DNA of 6,271 bases from an uncultured Eubacteriales bacterium (GTDB lineage Bacteria; Bacillota_A; Clostridia; Lachnospirales; Lachnospiraceae), in assembly GCA_902803345.1 (NCBI GenBank), contig CADCPV010000328.1:1-6271 (forward strand). Reading direction: 5' to 3'. The notes below the pieces were generated by a model, which was not told where the DNA came from, did not search any database, and worked only from the letters and a program-made list of their open reading frames with translations. Positions 6,260 to 6,271 of this stretch are shown in pieces. The first letter of the stretch is position 1; each line of letters opens with the position of its first letter. The position numbers were made by a program, and so were the translations under genes.

Positions 6260-6271
6260 GTTTCCCTGAAG
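6256..6271 (-). CDS. Possible 3' end of an upstream gene (last four codons)
   Basis: Read on the minus strand, the window edge gives codons for Phe-Arg-Glu-Thr followed by TGA at 6256-6258, overlapping the ATG of the DUF1538 gene as ATGA. Four codons prove nothing alone. The overlap type and the habit of DUF1538 genes to come in pairs make a first-half DUF1538 gene the natural expectation upstream. Confidence 0.3.

Noticed and set aside
1..6271. CRISPR arrays, tRNA or rRNA genes, insertion sequences or attachment sites
   Set aside because: No regularly spaced repeats, tRNA-like cloverleaf, transposase motif or terminal inverted repeats were seen on either strand.

Overview
The window reads entirely on the minus strand. 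It looks like a piece of a Clostridia chromosome, most likely from a gut Lachnospiraceae-type organism. The reasons are moderate G+C (mid-50s percent by eye), AGGAG-type ribosome binding sites, a zinc-ribbon-headed giant membrane protein of a kind I associate with that group, and a DUF1538 membrane protein. The taxonomic call is inference.

In transcription order (right to left): (1) 6256-6271 holds what may be the last four codons of an upstream gene, whose TGA would overlap the next ATG. (2) 5561-6259 is a complete 232-residue DUF1538-family membrane protein, probably the second half of a DUF1538 pair. (3) 5409-5560 is a 152-bp non-coding gap with a candidate promoter and a good Shine-Dalgarno site, and no clear terminator. 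(4) 267-5408 is a 1713-residue protein. It has an N-terminal zinc ribbon, a multi-pass membrane block, a probable ectodomain of about 210 residues, an acidic linker, another membrane segment, a long beta-rich region, a helical region, and a C-terminal module I do not recognise. (5) 1-270 is the start of a PHP-domain metallophosphoesterase, cut by the window edge, whose ATG overlaps the giant gene's TGA.

The most interesting point is the junction of (4) and (5). The last 33 residues of the giant protein look out of frame. The PHP frame is open upstream of its apparent ATG and encodes a charged, helix-like segment leading straight into the HxH motif. One extra T near 370-372 would fuse the two ORFs. 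The locus may therefore encode (or once have encoded) a single membrane protein of more than 1800 residues, with an external domain and a cytoplasmic PHP effector. Either a frameshift separates the parts here, or the two are tightly coupled genes. The positive-inside rule supports placing the ectodomain outside and the C-terminal half plus PHP inside the cell.
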